A stretch of 64,000 nt of DNA from Haloarchaeobius litoreus (GTDB taxonomy: Archaea; Halobacteriota; Halobacteria; Halobacteriales; Natrialbaceae). The stretch spans positions 744,001 to 808,000 of the forward strand of contig NZ_JANHJR010000002.1 of assembly GCF_024495425.1 (NCBI RefSeq), given 5' to 3'. Shown here one piece after another: positions 17,914-25,208 of this stretch (positions are counted from its first letter, which is position 1; every line of letters begins with the position of its first letter). Below the pieces are notes generated by a model. That model searched no databases. It was not told the DNA's origin and saw only the letters and a program-made list of their open reading frames with translations. The translations under genes and the position numbers were made by a program.

Positions 17914-18456
17914 CTACGCCGCACGACCCGGGCCGTCGATGGCCAGCTCGATGCGTTCCTGGTCCGAGTCGCGGACGCGGTCGGTCGACGATAGCACCTC
18001 GTCGACCGGGTGGAACGCGGCCTCGAACCCCTCGGCCTCGCCTTCGAGCTCGCCGGCGACGTTCGACCGATGGACCGCGTAGGTGAGGAGGTAGAGCGAG
18101 CTCTTCGGGAACTCCGCGTGGACGACGGTGACGTACGACAGGTCGTCGGGGTCGGCGGTGAGCCCCGTCTCCTCTTCGAGTTCCCGGAGCCCAGTCTCCT
18201 TCGGCCCCTCGTCGTACTTGGCGAACCCGCCGGGGAGGCTGAGGAGCCCCTCGTGCTGTGGAATCGGTTCGTCGAGCATGAGGACGCACTCCTCGTCGTA
18301 GACGACGATGTGGACGCCCGGGACGGGGTGGCGCGAGAGCACCGTGTCGCAGTCGGGACACCAGGGGTGTTCGTCTCCCTCCCACTCTGTCGTGGCGACT
18401 TCGCTTCCGCAGCGGTGGCAGTGGTCGGGGACGACGGCGATGGAGTCGATGTCCAT
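17914..18456 (-). CDS. Nudix hydrolase with N-terminal zinc ribbon
   Basis: 180 residues. An N-terminal zinc ribbon (CHRCGS and CPDCDT, Cys pairs about 22 residues apart) precedes the Nudix fold. The Nudix box is complete: GGFAKYDEG, then RELEEETGL, with all catalytic Glu residues. The zinc-ribbon plus Nudix plan resembles the NADH pyrophosphatase/ADP-ribose group, though the substrate cannot be assigned. A TATA-like stretch (complement of aaaacgttt) near 18481-18490 lies about 28 nt upstream. Confidence 0.9.
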   Translation of the reverse strand: MDIDSIAVVPDHCHRCGSEVATTEWEGDEHPWCPDCDTVLSRHPVPGVHIVVYDEECVLMLDEPIPQHEGLLSLPGGFAKYDEGPKETGLRELEEETGLTADPDDLSYVTVVHAEFPKSSLYLLTYAVHRSNVAGELEGEAEGFEAAFHPVDEVLSSTDRVRDSDQERIELAIDGPGRAA

Positions 18457-18547
18457 GCCAGAAGCTACCGCGCCACCTGTCGAAAACGTTTCTATGTAAT
18501 GATATTTCCTGTCGAATCAGGTGCGGGGCGACCGGGCCTGTCGACGG

Positions 18548-19585
18548 TCACCAGGTGCCGTGGAACGTGTCGAACTCCAGCGCGTCCAGCGGTTCCTCGC
18601 CGATGGCGATGCGGTACTCCTGGGGCGTGAGCATCGGCTTGTGGAACTGCGGGCCGTCGTCGGTGGTGATGCGCGGACAGCCGGTGTTGACGAAGGCGTC
18701 CATGTCGAAGTTCCGGAGGCGGTCCGGGGTGACCTCGTCCATGGTGATGAGGTAGGCATCGTCGTTGTTGTCGACGATCTCCTCGGCCTGGTCCCAGCGG
18801 CCCTGGCCGATCTTCGTACAGAAGATGACGCCGAACTTCTCGGCGTCCATCGCGCGGTGGACGGCACCGTAGCGCTGCTTCATGAACTTCTCCGTGTCCG
18901 CAACGGTGAGCACGTTGTTGACGGGGTCGGCGATGACGACCTTCTTGTCGGGGTGCTCCATCGCGAGCCCGAGCGGGTGGAACTTGCCGCCGCCGACGTA
19001 GAGTATCTGGTCGGCGTCGATGTCCGCGGAGGCGTAGTTGCAGCCGAGCACCTGCCCCTCGTGGGTGAGGCGGTCGTCGCCCTTGCGCGTGTGGACGGTG
19101 TAGCCGGCGTCCTCAAGGTGCTCGCGCATCTCCTCGAACCGGTTCATGTGCTGGGCGGTGGTGACGAGGCCGACGTCGTCGCCCGCCAGCTCCTCGTCGA
19201 TGGCGCGGTCGACGCTCGGGAGGACCTCGACGTTGGAGAAGAGGGGGACGTAGATGATCTTGTCAGACTCCTTCATCGGGGAGTGCCCGAAGTGGACGAA
19301 CACGTCGGTCCGGCGCATCAGATAGGTGTCGAGGTCGCACGCGCCGTAGCAGGGCTGCCCGGAGATGACGACGGTGACGTCGTCGGGGAGGATCTCGCGG
19401 AGGTCGTCGGCGACTCTGGGGCCGCGTCGTTTCAGCCCCTCGGGGAACTGGAGGCCGACCTTGTCTGCGTCGCGCTCCTCGACCGCGTCGACGATGCGGT
19501 CGAGTTCGTAGTCCCACTCGCGGTCGTGCTTGAGGGACATGCCGGTGTTCCGGAGGTCGCCCTCGGAGTACGATTCCTGACTCAT
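18548..19585 (-). CDS. dph2: 2-(3-amino-3-carboxypropyl)histidine synthase (diphthamide biosynthesis)
   Basis: 345 residues. Dph2 is a non-classical radical-SAM enzyme that binds a 4Fe-4S cluster by three cysteines from separate domains. All three contexts are present: SGQPCYGACD (domain 1), LGCNYAS (domain 2) and VNTGCPRITTDD (domain 3). It starts the modification of a histidine of elongation factor aEF2. A TATA box (complement of ggttaacttc, 19610-19619) sits 25-34 nt before the ATG. The C terminus is typical (FHGTW). Confidence 0.95.
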   Translation of the reverse strand: MSQESYSEGDLRNTGMSLKHDREWDYELDRIVDAVEERDADKVGLQFPEGLKRRGPRVADDLREILPDDVTVVISGQPCYGACDLDTYLMRRTDVFVHFGHSPMKESDKIIYVPLFSNVEVLPSVDRAIDEELAGDDVGLVTTAQHMNRFEEMREHLEDAGYTVHTRKGDDRLTHEGQVLGCNYASADIDADQILYVGGGKFHPLGLAMEHPDKKVVIADPVNNVLTVADTEKFMKQRYGAVHRAMDAEKFGVIFCTKIGQGRWDQAEEIVDNNDDAYLITMDEVTPDRLRNFDMDAFVNTGCPRITTDDGPQFHKPMLTPQEYRIAIGEEPLDALEFDTFHGTW

Positions 19586-19657
19586 TGGACCGGATTAGCC
19601 GGCACGGACGGTTAACTTCGACGGTTCTGGACGGTCGCGAGAACGGGTGAGAGAGGC

Positions 19658-20164
19658 TCAGGCGGCGTCGACGAGCCGGAACGCGGCCTCGAAGTCGGTC
19701 GTGTCGAAGGTGCCCTGGAGCTTGCGCGTCTCGTCGCGGAGCCGGCTGAGCCGACTGTGGTCCGTGGTCGTCGCGCGCCGGGCCGCGGCGACGAAGGCGT
19801 CGAGTCGCTCGAAGTAGACGGCACGCGTCGCGAGATGGTCGACCGTCGCGAGGAGGTCGGTCGGACAGACCGGTGCCTCCAGATGGGCGTCGTGGGGTCC
19901 GGTGGGTGGTCGCTCCCCGCCGAGCGAGACGAGCGCACAGCCCGGTGCGCGTTCGGTGAGCGTCCCGAGGAGTGCCCGGCGAGAACGGCTCCCGACCCGG
20001 CCGGCGACGGCGGCGACGGAGGCCTGTTTGGCCGTCGCCAGGACCTCGTCGGGGACGCCAGTGGCGACCACGTCGTACGGGCCGCCTTCGAGTGCCGCCC
20101 GGTAGCGTTCGCGGGTCAGTTCCTCTTCCGCGGCGACCAGTACCGTCGGGCTCCGGCGTGACAT
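19658..20164 (-). CDS. HalX-type response regulator with degenerate receiver
   Basis: 168 residues. The C-terminal part (from ATRAVYFERLDAFVAAARR, then a helix pair to the end) matches the HalX domain found after receiver domains in haloarchaea. The first about 110 residues keep the receiver strand pattern (PTVLVAAEEELTRERYRAAL, YDVVATG, SVAAVAGRV, CALVSLGG), but the phosphoacceptor position is alanine/glycine (VAAVAGRVG) and the conserved lysine is replaced (HLEAPV). It therefore cannot be phosphorylated normally (inference). The ATG at 20164 is preferred over 20197. Divergent from the YlbF gene. Confidence 0.8.
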   Translation of the reverse strand: MSRRSPTVLVAAEEELTRERYRAALEGGPYDVVATGVPDEVLATAKQASVAAVAGRVGSRSRRALLGTLTERAPGCALVSLGGERPPTGPHDAHLEAPVCPTDLLATVDHLATRAVYFERLDAFVAAARRATTTDHSRLSRLRDETRKLQGTFDTTDFEAAFRLVDAA

Positions 20165-20322
20165 CGTAGCTTGCACTCCGAACCGGACATACATCAAGGC
20201 CTCATTCCGTTCAACGTTCGTTCAGACCGTTTAATGTACTGTTAGGGCAGTCGAGCCACAGGGATTCGTGAGAACGTCGGTGCTCCGGCAGGTTGAAACA
20301 CGTCCGCTCCCAAGCGGTGGGC

Positions 20323-20721
20323 ATGAGCATCGAGACGAGTGGTGAGAGCACCGAGGAGTCGGATTCCGTCGAGCAGCGAGCGCGCGAACTCGGTCGTGCG
20401 CTCCGTGACCTGCCGGAGTACGAGCGATTCGACGAGGCCCAAGCCGCCGTCGAGGCCAGCGAGGAGGCGCAGGCGAAGATCGAGGAGTTCGAGCAGGTCC
20501 GCCAGGAGTTCATGCTCGCACGCCAGACCGGCCAGGCGTCCCAGGAGGATCTGGAGGAGCTCCAGAACACCCAGCAGGAGCTCCACGACATCCCGGTGAT
20601 GGCGGAGTACCTCGAGGCCCAGAACCAGCTGGATGCCCGTCTGGAGCGGGTCAACAGCACCATCTCCGCCGAGCTCGGCCTCGACTTCGCCGACGAGGCG
20701 AGTGGCTGCTGTAACGACTAG
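20323..20721 (+). CDS. YlbF-family helical protein
   Basis: 132 residues, almost wholly helical: RARELGRALRDLPEYERFDEAQAAVEASEEAQAKIEEFEQVRQEF followed by an ELQNTQQELHDIPVMAEYLEAQNQLDARLERVNSTIS block, the signature of YlbF/YmcA. In Bacillus these proteins act with RNase Y in RNA turnover; the archaeal role is unknown. The protein ends with SGCCND, an unusual Cys pair (in Bacillus the YlbF-YmcA-YaaT complex carries Fe-S clusters). ATG at 20323 is chosen over 20293 by homology. Confidence 0.85.
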   Translation: MSIETSGESTEESDSVEQRARELGRALRDLPEYERFDEAQAAVEASEEAQAKIEEFEQVRQEFMLARQTGQASQEDLEELQNTQQELHDIPVMAEYLEAQNQLDARLERVNSTISAELGLDFADEASGCCND

Positions 20722-20762
20722 GCGTCGCTGTTCCTTCGTCCGTTCGCGATGGTGGGTGGGCG

Positions 20763-20777
20763 AGCCGTGTCACGGCT
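20763..20777. repeat. Perfect inverted repeat AGCCGTG-T-CACGGCT
   Basis: Seven-base arms around a single T, 30 bp before the AT-rich palindrome at 20809. It may be part of the ylbF transcript end or a second protein site; no T-run follows. Confidence 0.5.
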
Positions 20778-20808
20778 GTGGGTTACTCGAACGCCCCGGC
20801 GGTGGAGG

Positions 20809-20827
20809 TTTACAATAATCGTAAACC
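20809..20827. promoter_or_regulatory. Near-perfect copy of the 19-bp palindrome, upstream of tpiA
   Basis: GTTTACAAT, A, ATCGTAAAC: identical to the element at 9431-9449 except one base in the right arm. It ends about 111 nt before the tpiA ATG, close to the spacing of the other copy from menF. The repetition at a similar distance before two unrelated metabolic genes argues for a shared regulator. Confidence 0.55.
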
Positions 20828-20938
20828 CTCGGTCCTCCCCGTTCGTTGCGTCACGCCAGCCGCGCGCACCTCTCAGCCCCTACCGGTGACGTCACCCGAA
20901 GAGACACGCTTTTGGTGGCAGCGCGACCCGGTTTCGGT

Positions 20939-21583
20939 ATGTTCGTCCTCGTCAACCTGAAGGCGTATCCGTGCGACCCCGTGGCGGTCGCGACCGCCGC
21001 GGCGAACGCGGCCGACGACAGCGGCGTCCGCATCGCCGTCGCACCGCAGGCGGCCCACCTCGACGCGGTCGCGGAGACCGGCGTCGAGACCTGGGGCCAG
21101 CACATCGACCCGGTCGAACCTGGGAGCCAGACCGGCCACACGCTCGCGGAGACGGTCGCCGACGCCGGCGCGACGGGAACCCTCATCAATCACTCCGAGT
21201 ACCGCGTGAAGCTCGCCGACCTCGACGGCGCGGTCCGTGCCGCCGAACGCGCCGGACTGGAGACGGTCGCCTGCGCGAACAACCCGGCCCAGGTCGGCGC
21301 GGCGGCCGCACTCGGCCCGGATGCCGTGGCGGTCGAGCCGCCGGAGCTCATCGGCACCGGGACGCCCGTCAGCCAGGCGGACCCGGACATCGTCGAGGAC
21401 GCCGTCGCGGCCGCGGCGGCGGTCGACCCCGACGTCGACGTGTTCTGCGGGGCCGGCATCTCGACCGGCGAGGACCTCGCGGCGGCGGCCGACCTCGGCG
21501 CGACCGGCGTCCTGCTGGCCTCCGGCGTCGCGAAGGCCGACGACCCCCGGGCCGCGCTCGACGACCTCGTCGCACCGCTCTGA
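20939..21583 (+). CDS. tpiA: Triosephosphate isomerase
   Basis: 214 residues, the short archaeal TIM. Seen: LVNLKAYP with the substrate lysine, [12 protein letters not shown] with the electrophilic histidine, [23 protein letters not shown] with the catalytic glutamate, and FCGAGIS plus [14 protein letters not shown] phosphate loops. Interconverts DHAP and glyceraldehyde-3-phosphate. The ATG at 20939 opens with [16 protein letters not shown]-like acgcttttggtg (20906-20917) fits leaderless transcription; in-frame upstream sequence is not conserved. Confidence 0.96.
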   Translation: MFVLVNLKAYPCDPVAVATAAANAADDSGVRIAVAPQAAHLDAVAETGVETWGQHIDPVEPGSQTGHTLAETVADAGATGTLINHSEYRVKLADLDGAVRAAERAGLETVACANNPAQVGAAAALGPDAVAVEPPELIGTGTPVSQADPDIVEDAVAAAAAVDPDVDVFCGAGISTGEDLAAAADLGATGVLLASGVAKADDPRAALDDLVAPL

Positions 21584-21591
21584 ACTCGACC

Positions 21592-21611
21592 TTCCTTTGT
21601 TTATCTTTTGG
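21592..21611 (+). terminator. Probable T-rich terminator of tpiA
   Basis: The run cttcctttgtttatcttttg begins 8 nt after the tpiA stop. Haloarchaeal transcripts usually end at such U-rich stretches without a strong hairpin. Confidence 0.5.
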
Positions 21612-21672
21612 CCCATAGAAATAATTAAGTAGTCAGGGGATGGAATGAACTTCGAGGGGTGCGAGAGAACGG

Positions 21673-22110
21673 GTGACGAAGCTCGCCTCGTTGAACGTCG
21701 ACGCGGCGGCCCGAGCGGTCGCCGGAGTCGGAGGCATCGGACGGAAGGAGCACCCGGCACTGGAACCGGGTGTCTGCCGAAACTGCGGTGACGACGGGGC
21801 CCGCAGACGGGCCATCGTCCCGGACGGCGACCACGGGCGGAACGACATCCGCCTCTGTCAGGACTGTGCCGATGACCGGACCGCGGGCGGCTCGCGGGCC
21901 GACTGCGGCGGGCTCCCAGTCGAGCGAGACACCGTGACGGACCGCGACGACGAACGCTGCCGGGGTTGTGGTGTGCGCGAGGCGCTCGTCTTCGGCGACG
22001 TGCTCCACCTGCACGCCGTCGTCTCCCCCGCAGCGGGCGGCCACCGGCACGTCCACAACGTGGTCGCACTCTGTCCAATCTGCCACGAGCGCGTCCACGG
22101 CAGTGGGTAA
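21673..22110 (+). CDS. HNH-type zinc protein with a degenerate first module
   Basis: 145 residues. The C-terminal half is an HNH/treble-clef fold: Cys96/Cys99, His112-Leu-His114, Asn129, Cys134/Cys137, His138 and His142, i.e. the metal site and the catalytic His-Asn-His pattern. The N-terminal half repeats the CxxC...CxxC framework (Cys35/Cys38, Cys62/Cys65) without the His-Asn-His residues. It could be a DNA-cutting or a DNA/RNA-binding protein. GTG start at 21673, as a stop codon lies in frame just before. An AT-rich stretch (aaataattaag) near 21619-21629 may be its promoter. The TIR gene follows after 31 nt. Confidence 0.7.
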   Translation: MTKLASLNVDAAARAVAGVGGIGRKEHPALEPGVCRNCGDDGARRRAIVPDGDHGRNDIRLCQDCADDRTAGGSRADCGGLPVERDTVTDRDDERCRGCGVREALVFGDVLHLHAVVSPAAGGHRHVHNVVALCPICHERVHGSG

Positions 22111-22141
22111 GGATTTAGTAGCAGACCGGCGAGGTACCGCC

Positions 22142-22750
22142 ATGGCCGAAGAGCAGGTGTTCGTCTCCCACGCGCCGTCCGATCTCGACCTCGTCCAGGA
22201 GCTGTTCTCGACGGTCCAGAACCTGCACATCGACGTCCACATCGCGCTCGAGGAGGTCGAGCCCGGGCGCAACCGCCAGGACCTGGAGGGACGGCTCGCC
22301 AACAGCGACCTGCTCGTCGTCGTCCTCACCGAGGGAGGCGCGACGAACAGCTGGGTGAACCAGGAGATCGGCTACGCGGTCGCGAAGGGGATTCCCATCC
22401 TGCCAGTGTACACCGACGGGGTCGAGCCCGAGGGCTACCTCCAGCGTCACGAGCGGGTCGAGCTCGACCCCGACGAGATGGACGTCTCGGTGTTCAACCT
22501 GCTCTGCCGTCTGCGGTCGGAGCTCGCGCCGCTGGGCACGCTCTCGACGCCGAACTGGTTCGTCCGGTTCCCGTGTAACTTCGAGAACTGTGGCACGGCG
22601 GTGACCCTCGACATCGAGGAGACCCAGAAGAAGCTCTGGCAGATGTACGAGCACAACCAGGCACTGGTGGCGACCTGCGAGGAGTGCGACGCGCAGTACT
22701 TCTTCAACCCGGCGACGCTCGGCTACGTGCGGCGCGAGGACCCGGTCTAG
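22142..22750 (+). CDS. TIR-domain protein with C-terminal zinc ribbon
   Basis: 202 residues. Residues 4-95 form a TIR-like domain: VFVSHAPSDLDLVQELFSTV (strand A/helix A), DVHIALEEVEPG, SDLLVVVLTEGGATNSWVNQE and IPILPVYTDG. Glu75 in SWVNQEIGYA occupies the place of the NADase glutamate. A spacer and a C-terminal four-Cys zinc site follow (Cys145, Cys150, Cys179, Cys182). TIR proteins are either NAD-cleaving effectors or protein-interaction modules; which applies is unknown. gatttagtag at 22112-22121 is a plausible own TATA box. The stop overlaps that of the convergent J-domain gene (22747-22750, CTAG). The ATG at 22142 begins the homology. Confidence 0.82.
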   Translation: MAEEQVFVSHAPSDLDLVQELFSTVQNLHIDVHIALEEVEPGRNRQDLEGRLANSDLLVVVLTEGGATNSWVNQEIGYAVAKGIPILPVYTDGVEPEGYLQRHERVELDPDEMDVSVFNLLCRLRSELAPLGTLSTPNWFVRFPCNFENCGTAVTLDIEETQKKLWQMYEHNQALVATCEECDAQYFFNPATLGYVRREDPV

Positions 22751-23439
22751 AACTCGTCCAGCAGGCGGTCGTAGGCGGCCTGCACGCGCTTGAACTCCGC
22801 TCGCGAGCCGTCGGCCCGGTCGGGGTGGACCTGTTTGACCTCGCTGATGTACGCGTCGCGGAGGTCGTCCTCGTCCGCGAAGCCCGACGCGCCGAGCACC
22901 TCGTAGGCCTCGGCCCGGCGCATCCGGACGTCCTTGATGATGCCGTCGTCGCGGGCCTGCTCCATGCAGTCCGGACAGAACTTCTCGGTGCGTTCGTCGA
23001 CCGTGACGACGCGGTAGAGTTCGATGGAGTACCAGTCGTTGCACTGCTGGCAGAGGTTGCGCTGGCGGCTCGCCTTCGAGGGCTCCTTGGACTCGAGTTC
23101 GGCCGCCGTCTCGGCCTCGCTCTCCTCCTGTCGGCGCTCGCCCGGGTCGTCGTCGTTCGACGGGGCGTGTTCGGCACAGGAGGGACAGCAGAGCACGCTG
23201 GTCCCGTCCGAGAGGATGACCTCCTCGAGCTCGGAGACGAGGTGCTCCTCGGTGCAGCCGTCGCACTCGCGGCGTCGCTGGTCGATATCGGAGCCGCTGT
23301 CGGTGACCGTCTCCGCGTACTCGCGGCATTCGGGGCAGCAGACGGCTCGCGACCCACCCGGCATCGTGACCGCATGGAGGTTGTCGAGGGAGAACTCGCG
23401 GTCACAGCCTTCACAGGCGTGTCGTTCGACCACAGCCAT
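22747..23439 (-). CDS. J-domain protein with three N-terminal zinc ribbons
   Basis: 230 residues. Three zinc ribbons with paired CxxC: Cys9/12-Cys35/38, Cys59/62-Cys85/88 and Cys130/133-Cys155/158, the first two nearly identical in layout. A highly charged linker lies at 90-125. The J domain is at the C terminus (about 178-230) with HPD at 205-207 and the AYEVLGASGFADEDDLRDAYISEV opening. This order is the reverse of DnaJ. It could bring Hsp70 to a nucleic acid or protein bound by the ribbons (inference). It is convergent with and overlaps the TIR gene by 4 nt. The ATG at 23439 is chosen; 23451 is also possible. Confidence 0.82.
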   Translation of the reverse strand: MAVVERHACEGCDREFSLDNLHAVTMPGGSRAVCCPECREYAETVTDSGSDIDQRRRECDGCTEEHLVSELEEVILSDGTSVLCCPSCAEHAPSNDDDPGERRQEESEAETAAELESKEPSKASRQRNLCQQCNDWYSIELYRVVTVDERTEKFCPDCMEQARDDGIIKDVRMRRAEAYEVLGASGFADEDDLRDAYISEVKQVHPDRADGSRAEFKRVQAAYDRLLDEF

Positions 23440-23648
23440 CGACTGAGTCAAAGGGATTCATCCTATATTAGTGTTCAGCCTTCGTGGAAGGAAACTGCCC
23501 GGCGACGCGTCGGCGAGGTTTCTCGTCGCGGTGCAGGCCGATGGTCACATCGGGGGTGTCGGGCACGGACGCAGGGACCGGAGACCGCACAACCGGGGGG
23601 CGAGGTCACGACAGTAGCTATTTCTGCCACCCGAGGGAACTCTGGGGT

Positions 23649-24293
23649 ATGACAGCCGCCGATTCGACCGACGTGTCGGGCCCGGAGTTCGACTGGCTGA
23701 GCCTCGACGAGGACGAGGAAATCGTCTGGTCGGGCAACCCGCACCCGATGAGCGTCGTCCCCGCGCTCATCTTGGGGGTGCCGCTCATCATCCTCCTCGT
23801 CGGTATCGTCATCATCGCCGCCGCGTACCTCTGGCGCGAGAACACGGACTACGTCGTCACGACCGACGGGCTGTACACGAAGTCGGGCGTGTTCTCCCGG
23901 GACGTCCAGCGCGTCGACTTCGACAAGGTCCAGAACATCTCCTTCTCCCAGGGCGTCGTCGGGACCTACTTCGGCTACGGCAACGTCGACATCTCGACCG
24001 CGGGCGGCTCCGGCGTCGAGATGCAGTTCCAGTCGGTCGCCGACCCGAAGTCGGTCCAGGAGCGCATCAACCGGCTCATCAAGGAGAACCGCCGGGGGAG
24101 CGACCGCCGCGGCGAGGACGCGCCGGAGAAGGGCGAGGTGCTCGACGAGATACTCACCGAGCTCCGGGCGATGCGCGAGACGTTCGAGCGCATCGAGACA
24201 CGCCAGGGCGGCGAGACGGGAGAAATCGGCGAACAGCCCGGCACGACCGGTCGTCCCTGGCACGAGGACGACGACCCAGCCAACGACCGATGA
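23649..24293 (+). CDS. Membrane PH-domain (bPH2/YdbS-type) protein, first of pair
   Basis: 214 residues. Layout: short acidic N terminus with EEIVWSGNPHPMSVVPALI, two membrane helices at about 35-60, then a bacterial PH domain (DYVVTTDGLYTKSGVFSRDVQRVDFDKVQNISFSQGVVGTYFGYGNVDI...). The C terminus is a charged helix. ATG has a TATA box (gtagctatttc, 23614-23624) 25-35 nt upstream. The stop overlaps the next gene's start (ATGA at 24290-24293). The paired arrangement suggests two subunits of one membrane complex. Function unknown. Confidence 0.85.
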   Translation: MTAADSTDVSGPEFDWLSLDEDEEIVWSGNPHPMSVVPALILGVPLIILLVGIVIIAAAYLWRENTDYVVTTDGLYTKSGVFSRDVQRVDFDKVQNISFSQGVVGTYFGYGNVDISTAGGSGVEMQFQSVADPKSVQERINRLIKENRRGSDRRGEDAPEKGEVLDEILTELRAMRETFERIETRQGGETGEIGEQPGTTGRPWHEDDDPANDR

Positions 24294-24868
24294 GCCGCGA
24301 CTGGCTCACGCTGGAGGACGACGAGGACGTCCTCTGGGCGGCCTCGCCGCGCGTCCAGAGCATCATCCCGGCGTTGTTCGTCGGGCTGCTGATCGCCGTC
24401 GTCCCGGCAGGCGCGTCCCTGCTCGCGCCCGACGCATTACCGGTGCCGGTGTGGCCGCTCGTCCTGCTCGGCGTCCTGCCCCCGGTGTTCACGTACATCT
24501 GGATACGCAACGTCGAGTTCGTCGTGACGAACCGGCGCTGCTACCGCAAGCAGGGCGTGCTCTCGCGGGACGTGCTCGCGGTCGGCTTCGAGAGCGTCCA
24601 GAACAGCTCCTACGAGCAGGGCGTCTTCGGCACGCTGTTCGGTCACGGGACCGTCTCCATCGACACGGCGGGGGGGCTGGGCACCGAGTTGACCTTCTGG
24701 AACGTCGAGGACCCGCGCTCGGTCCAGAGCCTCGTGCTCGACCAGCGCGAGGCGTTCGACGAGGGGGGCGACGAGTTCCCGGGGACGGTCGAACAGTGGC
24801 AGGCGGTGCTCGCGGAGGTCCGACGGCTGAGACGGGCGGCAGAACGGTACGAACAGTCCTCTCGTTGA
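24290..24868 (+). CDS. Membrane PH-domain (bPH2/YdbS-type) protein, second of pair
   Basis: 192 residues. Same plan as its partner: LEDDEDVLWAASPRVQSIIPALFVGLL, two membrane helices, then the PH-like block EFVVTNRRCYRKQGVLSRDVLAVGFESVQNSSYEQGVFGTLFGHGTVSIDTAGG. A C-terminal helix follows. Clear sequence similarity to the first member indicates a tandem duplication. It is translationally coupled by the ATGA overlap at 24290-24293. Confidence 0.85.
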   Translation: MSRDWLTLEDDEDVLWAASPRVQSIIPALFVGLLIAVVPAGASLLAPDALPVPVWPLVLLGVLPPVFTYIWIRNVEFVVTNRRCYRKQGVLSRDVLAVGFESVQNSSYEQGVFGTLFGHGTVSIDTAGGLGTELTFWNVEDPRSVQSLVLDQREAFDEGGDEFPGTVEQWQAVLAEVRRLRRAAERYEQSSR

Positions 24869-25208
24869 AACTGCATCGGCACACGGCCGATGCGGTCCGC
24901 GGGTCGCCCGAGAGACGACTGGACGGTGTGGATGGGGTCGGGAACCCGCGTGTCGAGGTGGCGGCGCCGTCGGTGCCGCCGTGGGGACGATGAATCTTCC
25001 CTCCCTGAAGGGGGGAACCGACGGATCGACGGTCCGCCGTGTTACCTGTCCCGACGGCCGAAACGGTCGTGGTCTACGAGTCGTGACGGTCCTCGGGCAT
25101 GCTCCCTACGGGGGTCGGTGACCTATGTATGGCTCCGATACCGTCGGCCGACGGGGTAGTTCGGCCGGGTCGTAGCACGTCCCTGCCGACCCGAACGACC
25201 CGTTCGGG
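24869..25208. other. Intergenic stretch, 340 bp, between convergent genes
   Basis: Lies between the PH-domain pair and the carboxylase gene, which converge on it. A perfect hairpin sits at 24873-24893 just after the PH gene stop, and an imperfect one near 24996-25018 (ttccctcc pairing with ggggggaa). No gene is supported. Confidence 0.5.
24873..24893 (+). terminator. Hairpin after the PH-domain operon, possible terminator
   Basis: GCATCGGC (24873-24880) and GCCGATGC (24886-24893) pair perfectly around ACACG, starting 5 nt after the stop codon. No T-run follows, so termination is a guess from position. Confidence 0.4.
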
